Positions 6,580 through 10,095 of a stretch of 10,095 nucleotides of DNA are shown one piece after another. Within the stretch, counting starts at the first letter, position 1. Each line of letters opens with the position of its first letter. This DNA is from an uncultured Bacilli bacterium (GTDB taxonomy: Bacteria > Bacillota_I > Bacilli_A > RF39 > UBA660). Location: contig CATKEA010000241.1 of NCBI GenBank assembly GCA_949746915.1, forward strand, positions 1 through 10,095, given 5' to 3'. Position numbers and translations under genes: made by a program. Below the pieces are notes generated by a model, which searched no databases, was not told where the DNA came from, and saw only the letters and a program-made list of their open reading frames with translations.

Positions 6580-6798
6580 ATGTTTAAATCAAAAGGTCAT
6601 GGTTTCTTTTGTACTTGTGAAATATGCAAATTAAAAAGAAGAACTAGTATTCTTTACATGGGAATAATCGTATCTTCTCTAATTATCTTAATATATCAAG
6701 CTTTCCTAACAATGTTCTTTACAACCAAGTTAAATGCTGTTATTTTATTTATAGAACTCCTATTTGTTATATGTGGATTCTTTCGCATCATATTTTAA
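6580..6798 (+). CDS. Small membrane protein with N-terminal CxCxxC motif
   Basis: A 72-residue protein from ATG 6580, chosen over the longer frame from 6553 because SD AGGTGAT (6569-6575) lies five bases before it and a -10 box overlaps the longer start. The N-terminal cytoplasmic part has a compact Cys cluster, HGFFCTCEICKLKRR, with H7, C11, C13 and C16 in reach of one metal ion, followed by a basic stretch. Two hydrophobic helices follow (about 25-45, YMGIIVSSLIILIYQAFLT, and 52-72, AVILFIELLFVICGFF). The last 39 bases overlap the 3' end of the minus-strand YsxE-like gene. A zinc-binding small membrane protein is plausible; I know no family for it. SD and promoter support it being real. Confidence 0.6.
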   Translation: MFKSKGHGFFCTCEICKLKRRTSILYMGIIVSSLIILIYQAFLTMFFTTKLNAVILFIELLFVICGFFRIIF

Positions 6799-7653
6799 AA
6801 TATCAAGCGTTGAATCAACATATCTAATCAAATTATAAACATCATCTATTGTATTCATTTCATTATCACTAGAAATTACCTTTTCAACTAAAGATAATCT
6901 AAACTTTAAAAATAACTCTTCATCTAAATTTAAATTAGACTTTAAACGATATATATCTATCATTCTTTTAAAATCAACATTCTTGTAATTACTACGATAA
7001 AAATCATATAAATCATTAATTGGCAAATCAATCCTAGCATTATCCCAACTTATTAAATAAAGAGAATTATTTTCAATTAAATGATTACTTCTAATATTAC
7101 CATGTATAAGAGCATATCTAATTTTTCGATGATCCTTTACAATCGAAAACCACTGTTCTAAATAATTTTTACCTAAATATAAAAGATAATAAATCTTAGA
7201 AATATTTCTAACCAATAAATAATTAGAAGGAGACATAAACTCCTCTTTTTCTATGATATTTTGTAAATCTAAATAATAATTTTCTATATAATAAAACCTA
7301 CTACTATACTCTTCATAAATCTTCTTTACTTCATCTAAAGACATTTCCTTATAATAACTAGTTTTATTATGTAAAAGTCCTATTAAATAAAGCAAATCCT
7401 CTTCTCTTTGTTCATCTGGTACTAAAACATCCTCTACATACTCTGAAATTTCTATATCATCTTCTAATTCATTTATAACCTTTGGATAATTATAAAACTC
7501 TCTTGTACTTAAATAATCATAAATATTCTTTTTACTACTATTTACTTTCTTTAATACATAACGACCATCATCAGTATCAATAATTTTAACCTTACCCTTA
7601 AGTGAACATTTATTTACCTTTAAATTATAACGTTCTAATATTTCATTATTCAT
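6760..7653 (-). CDS. YsxE/CotS-like spore coat-associated kinase-fold protein
   Basis: This 297-residue protein resembles the CotS/YsxE branch of the aminoglycoside-phosphotransferase-like fold. An N-lobe-like start (GRYVLKKVNSS near 30-40 in the lysine-strand position) precedes the C-lobe loop IHGNIRSNH (183-191) and LISWDNARIDLPINDLYDFY (about 200-219). Compared with the active pattern HGDxxxxN and a following IDxD-type motif, the catalytic Asp is Asn186, the metal-binding Asn is His191 and the first Asp of the next motif is Ser202, so phosphotransfer is unlikely. A role as a coat-layer structural protein is inferred from context: it is the last gene of the sporulation cluster and follows SpoVID with an 8-base overlap, the same spoVID-ysxE order as in Bacillus. 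No SD is visible, so translation is probably coupled to spoVID. Confidence 0.72.
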   Translation of the reverse strand: MNNEILERYNLKVNKCSLKGKVKIIDTDDGRYVLKKVNSSKKNIYDYLSTREFYNYPKVINELEDDIEISEYVEDVLVPDEQREEDLLYLIGLLHNKTSYYKEMSLDEVKKIYEEYSSRFYYIENYYLDLQNIIEKEEFMSPSNYLLVRNISKIYYLLYLGKNYLEQWFSIVKDHRKIRYALIHGNIRSNHLIENNSLYLISWDNARIDLPINDLYDFYRSNYKNVDFKRMIDIYRLKSNLNLDEELFLKFRLSLVEKVISSDNEMNTIDDVYNLIRYVDSTLDILKYDAKESTYNK

Positions 7654-8470
7654 TACTAGAACAAGGAATAATTAATTTACTACCTACTTTAATATCATTT
7701 AAATCGTTATAATTTCCAACTTCTTCTTTTCCTATTTTATATCTATCAAGAATCTGTTCTAACGTATCATTTTCTCTAACTATATAAACATGATATGTAG
7801 AAAAAGTTTCATCTGATGACATTGATGAAAAAATAGAAGACACTCCATCATCAATTGCAGTCATACTATTAGATTGACTATTATTAGTAACACTACTATC
7901 AATATCTAAAACTTCTATATTACTTGGAACTTCCACTTTAATTGGTTCACTAATATCATTTATTTTTATCTTCTCAACTGCTTCCATCATCGCCTCATTC
8001 TGTTTTACTTCCATTTCATCTATTTTAATATCAACATTAGAAGGTGCTAACACCTCTTCTTTATTCATTAACTCAGTATCATTCATATTAACCTCTAAAG
8101 TTTTTCTAATATCATCTACATCAAGTGAAATTTCTGATCTCAAAGGTTTATCTTTAAAACCATCTATTAAAACTTCAATATTAACTTTAAGTATTTCTTC
8201 ATTAATTATTTCAAAATAAAAATCATTAATACTAATACGACTATCTGCCAAATCATACTTATCATCCATTTCTATTGTAAATGGTAACTTATGTAAAAAC
8301 TCCTCTTCTATAACACTAGCATCAGTCATTTTATACTTACCACTAACAATAAAATTACCCTCGATTGTATTATCAAAAATTTCTAAATCATGTTCTAAAT
8401 TAATATCTGTTATCTCACTAATCATTGTTTTAAATGGAATTTCTTTCGTAAAAGGTATAACTTTTTTCAT
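7646..8470 (-). CDS. spoVID: SpoVID-like spore coat morphogenetic protein with C-terminal LysM
   Basis: This 274-residue protein has an N-terminal SpoVID-type beta domain (about 1-125, opening VIPFTKEIPFKTMISEITDI; ...FIVSGKYKM). An acidic, low-complexity linker (about 130-220) follows, then one LysM domain (about 226-270, YHVYIVRENDTLEQILDRY ... VGSKLIIP). In Bacillus, SpoVID acts in the mother cell, links the SpoIVA basement layer to coat proteins and drives coat encasement; its LysM can bind peptidoglycan precursors. The family usually has a much longer acidic middle (B. subtilis SpoVID is about twice this length), so this is a compact version. Its ATG overlaps the spoIVFB stop as ATGA, with SD GAGGAGAG four bases ahead, and its end overlaps the YsxE-like gene, so the cluster is translationally coupled. 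Confidence 0.85.
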   Translation of the reverse strand: MKKVIPFTKEIPFKTMISEITDINLEHDLEIFDNTIEGNFIVSGKYKMTDASVIEEEFLHKLPFTIEMDDKYDLADSRISINDFYFEIINEEILKVNIEVLIDGFKDKPLRSEISLDVDDIRKTLEVNMNDTELMNKEEVLAPSNVDIKIDEMEVKQNEAMMEAVEKIKINDISEPIKVEVPSNIEVLDIDSSVTNNSQSNSMTAIDDGVSSIFSSMSSDETFSTYHVYIVRENDTLEQILDRYKIGKEEVGNYNDLNDIKVGSKLIIPCSSNE

Positions 8471-9246
8471 AATACTCTCCTCTCTTCATTTAAGTCTATG
8501 AAGAGTTTTTCCAAATATTCTTTTTCTCCTAGTAATTTATCATTTTTTATAATTTCATGATATCTCATCTTTTTAAAATCAGAAACCTTATTAACCATTC
8601 TCAATTTTAAATAACTAAAATCATATAGATATCTTTCTAATAAAAATTTATGATAATAAGAAGAAAAACTCAAAGCTTCCTTAAGCATCTTTATATATAA
8701 AAAGACAAGAACAACAATAAAAATTTTTACTTTTATATATTTCAAAAATAAAAAGAACAACAAAAAGAAACTTACATAAGAAACATAAAAAAGAAAACTA
8801 AAACTTTTCTTAAAAGCCATAATATAAGAAAAAAAGATATGAACAATTCTTCCCCCATCCAAAGGATATATAGGTAACATATTGAAAATAAGTATTAACA
8901 TATGATACTTTTTAAATAATAAATAATACCTAAAATCAATAAATAAACTTCCAATATAAAAACCTAATATCTGAAAAAAAGGACCAGCTAATAAAATTAA
9001 CAGCTCATCCTTTAAAGGAATATTAACCATACTATTAAATTTGCTACAGCCACCACATGGATATAACTCAATTCTTTCTAACTTATAGCCTTTTTTCAAA
9101 ACCATTAAAGAATGACCTACTTCATGAACTAAAATTAAATACATAAACAAAATAATATTAATAAATTTTCCAGTCAAAAAAGAAGAAAAAATAAGTAAAT
9201 ATAGCAAAGGATGTACATATATTTTAGCTAAGATATTTTTTATAAT
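8467..9246 (-). CDS. spoIVFB: SpoIVFB intramembrane metalloprotease, probable ATT start
   Basis: Site-2-type membrane protease which in Bacillus cleaves pro-sigma-K in the forespore outer membrane. The zinc motif HEVGH and the third-ligand motif NMLPIYPLDGGR are intact, among several hydrophobic helices. The C-terminal part (YYHKFLLERYLYDF...) matches the segment before the SpoIVFB CBS domain, which here is shortened. The first usual start codon, TTG 9207, has no SD and would remove KIYVHPL, which corresponds to the conserved KIHVHPF start of Bacillus SpoIVFB. The frame extends up to TAG 9249-9247. Just after that stop, ATT 9246 lies seven bases behind GGAGAG, giving 259 residues and a 23-base overlap with spoIVFA. 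I therefore chose ATT 9246; TTG 9207 (246 residues) is the fallback. The downstream junction with spoVID is ATGA. Confidence 0.88.
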   Translation of the reverse strand: MIKNILAKIYVHPLLYLLIFSSFLTGKFINIILFMYLILVHEVGHSLMVLKKGYKLERIELYPCGGCSKFNSMVNIPLKDELLILLAGPFFQILGFYIGSLFIDFRYYLLFKKYHMLILIFNMLPIYPLDGGRIVHIFFSYIMAFKKSFSFLFYVSYVSFFLLFFLFLKYIKVKIFIVVLVFLYIKMLKEALSFSSYYHKFLLERYLYDFSYLKLRMVNKVSDFKKMRYHEIIKNDKLLGEKEYLEKLFIDLNEERRVL

Positions 9247-9847
9247 CTAAAAACTCTCCATTACTTTGATAAACAAGATAAAGCTTATCATCTATCGTAT
9301 TACCCAATAAGTCACCCTTTTCTACATAATCATATAACTTGTGATTAGTATTAGTAATATTACCATACCAAACATCAACACCATCTACTTGTTGCACAAT
9401 CATAACCTTACTATATCCTTCCTTTTCACCAATAAACACAATAATACCACTTTCACTAACTGGAACTAAATAATTTTTAGAAACTGTTAACTTAGCTCCA
9501 TCCTTATATGACTCTATTTCTTGATATTCTAACTTCTCATTAAAAACAGCCAAATTATCATCTGGATCAATATCAAGTTTTAAATCAAAAGGAAGAACAC
9601 CACCTAAATACTTTTCATACCAATCATTTATCTTACTAAAAGAAATATTATCTTGATAAACCCTTTTTCTTATTTCTTCTTTTAAACTTGGATTCATTTT
9701 TACAGAAATTAAAGTTATCAAAACAAGAAAAATCGTAAATAAAATACGATTAATCAACTTTTTTCCATATAACTTAAAATCTGCATTATCTCCTTCATTC
9801 CTTCTTTGCTTTTCAAGCTTTCTTCTAATCAATTTTGAATCATACAT
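9224..9847 (-). CDS. spoIVFA: SpoIVFA, regulator and anchor of the SpoIVFB protease
   Basis: A 207-residue bitopic membrane protein. A basic cytoplasmic N-terminus (1-31, rich in Arg/Lys) precedes one transmembrane helix (about 32-49, INRILFTIFLVLITLISV). A linker with SKINDWYEKYLGGVLPF follows, characteristic of SpoIVFA, then a C-terminal LytM/M23-like beta domain (about 125-207, SGIIVFIGEKEGYSKVMIVQ). The M23 zinc residues are missing (VDVWYGN where an enzyme has the HxH-type site), as expected for SpoIVFA, which is not a peptidase. In Bacillus it holds SpoIVFB and BofA in a complex that delays sigma-K activation. The start is ATG 9847 with SD AGGTGAT five bases ahead. It is followed by spoIVFB in an overlapping frame. 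Confidence 0.87.
   Translation of the reverse strand: MYDSKLIRRKLEKQRRNEGDNADFKLYGKKLINRILFTIFLVLITLISVKMNPSLKEEIRKRVYQDNISFSKINDWYEKYLGGVLPFDLKLDIDPDDNLAVFNEKLEYQEIESYKDGAKLTVSKNYLVPVSESGIIVFIGEKEGYSKVMIVQQVDGVDVWYGNITNTNHKLYDYVEKGDLLGNTIDDKLYLVYQSNGEFLDYKKYLS
9254..9259 (-). promoter_or_regulatory. Shine-Dalgarno for spoIVFB inside spoIVFA
   Basis: GGAGAG on the minus strand, seven bases before ATT 9246 and far (46 bases) from TTG 9207. It is the main reason for preferring the ATT start. Confidence 0.55.
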
Positions 9848-9878
9848 AGAATCACCTAGTTAAGTATATAAAAATTAA

Positions 9879-10095
9879 CTATTTTTTAGAACACACAAAA
9901 TTAAAGAAAAAATAAATATTATTAACAAAAAAAGAACAGATAAAATAAGTCAAAAAAGATTGTAATAACAAAGTACGCTCACTAAAAATAAGACTTATTA
10001 TTAAATAATTTACAAGAAACATAACTATCGTAAACATAATAATCTTTATATAAGACTCACCAAACATTTTATATATATAATCCACTAATATCAAA
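9879..10095 (-). CDS. C-terminal end of a membrane protein, possibly MreD
   Basis: The frame is open to the right edge, so only the last ~72 residues are seen; a TTG near the edge is not evidence of a start. Two or three hydrophobic segments are visible (IIMFTIVMFLVNYLIISLIF; LTYFICSFFVNNIYFFFNFV), then a short CSKK tail. In Bacillus, spoIVFA lies downstream of mreBCD-minCD, and the pattern of a helix, polar turn, then helix with Asn before an aromatic-rich end is compatible with the MreD C-terminus. That assignment is weak and rests on context. The gap to spoIVFA is 31 bases, so the two are probably cotranscribed. Confidence 0.5.
   Translation of the reverse strand, partial: LILVDYIYKMFGESYIKIIMFTIVMFLVNYLIISLIFSERTLLLQSFLTYFICSFFVNNIYFFFNFVCSKK

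Noticed and set aside
9224..9847. Active M23 peptidase
   Set aside because: The LytM-like domain lacks the His/Asp zinc ligands; this is normal for SpoIVFA.
9848..9900. Sigma-E promoter directly before spoIVFA
   Set aside because: An ATATACTT sequence is present, but no -35 element at proper spacing could be matched to the sigma-E consensus.

Overview
The window is very AT-rich (G+C clearly below about 30 % by eye), uses the standard bacterial code (TGA serves as a stop) and carries forespore protease and spore coat genes. This points to a spore-forming, low-GC Firmicute. The compact overlapping genes and short Rel protein suggest a reduced gut lineage of Bacilli (RF39-like or Erysipelotrichia-like), but that placement is inference. 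The + strand is richer in C than G almost throughout, so the minus strand is probably the leading strand. Most housekeeping genes lie on it.

Left part (1-2810, minus strand): a secreted von Willebrand factor A protein with an intact metal site, cut by the window edge, follows a short Rel/SpoT homologue (HD, synthetase and TGS domains only). The Rel synthetase site carries Gln in place of the catalytic Glu, while the hydrolase motifs are intact, so it looks like a ppGpp hydrolase. Its 5' leader holds a 35-codon ORF that ends five bases before a terminator-like hairpin, an attenuator-like layout.

Middle (2850-5981, plus strand): a decayed transposase fragment is followed by a perfect consensus promoter (TTGACA, 17 bp, extended TATAAT), a G8 tract in the ribosome-binding region, and two unrecognised cytoplasmic proteins of 531 and 334 residues. 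A bidirectional terminator closes this unit. The pair is the best candidate here for an undescribed system, although the sequence does not reveal its function.

Right part (5958-10095): an unknown five-helix membrane protein (minus) and a 72-residue Cys-motif membrane protein (plus) diverge from a shared promoter region. A tightly overlapping minus-strand sporulation cluster follows, in transcription order: the end of a membrane protein (possibly MreD), SpoIVFA, SpoIVFB, SpoVID and a YsxE/CotS-like protein. In Bacillus these belong to two separate loci (mre-min-spoIVF and spoVID-ysxE). The spoIVFB reading frame appears to begin at a non-canonical ATT codon behind a good Shine-Dalgarno sequence.
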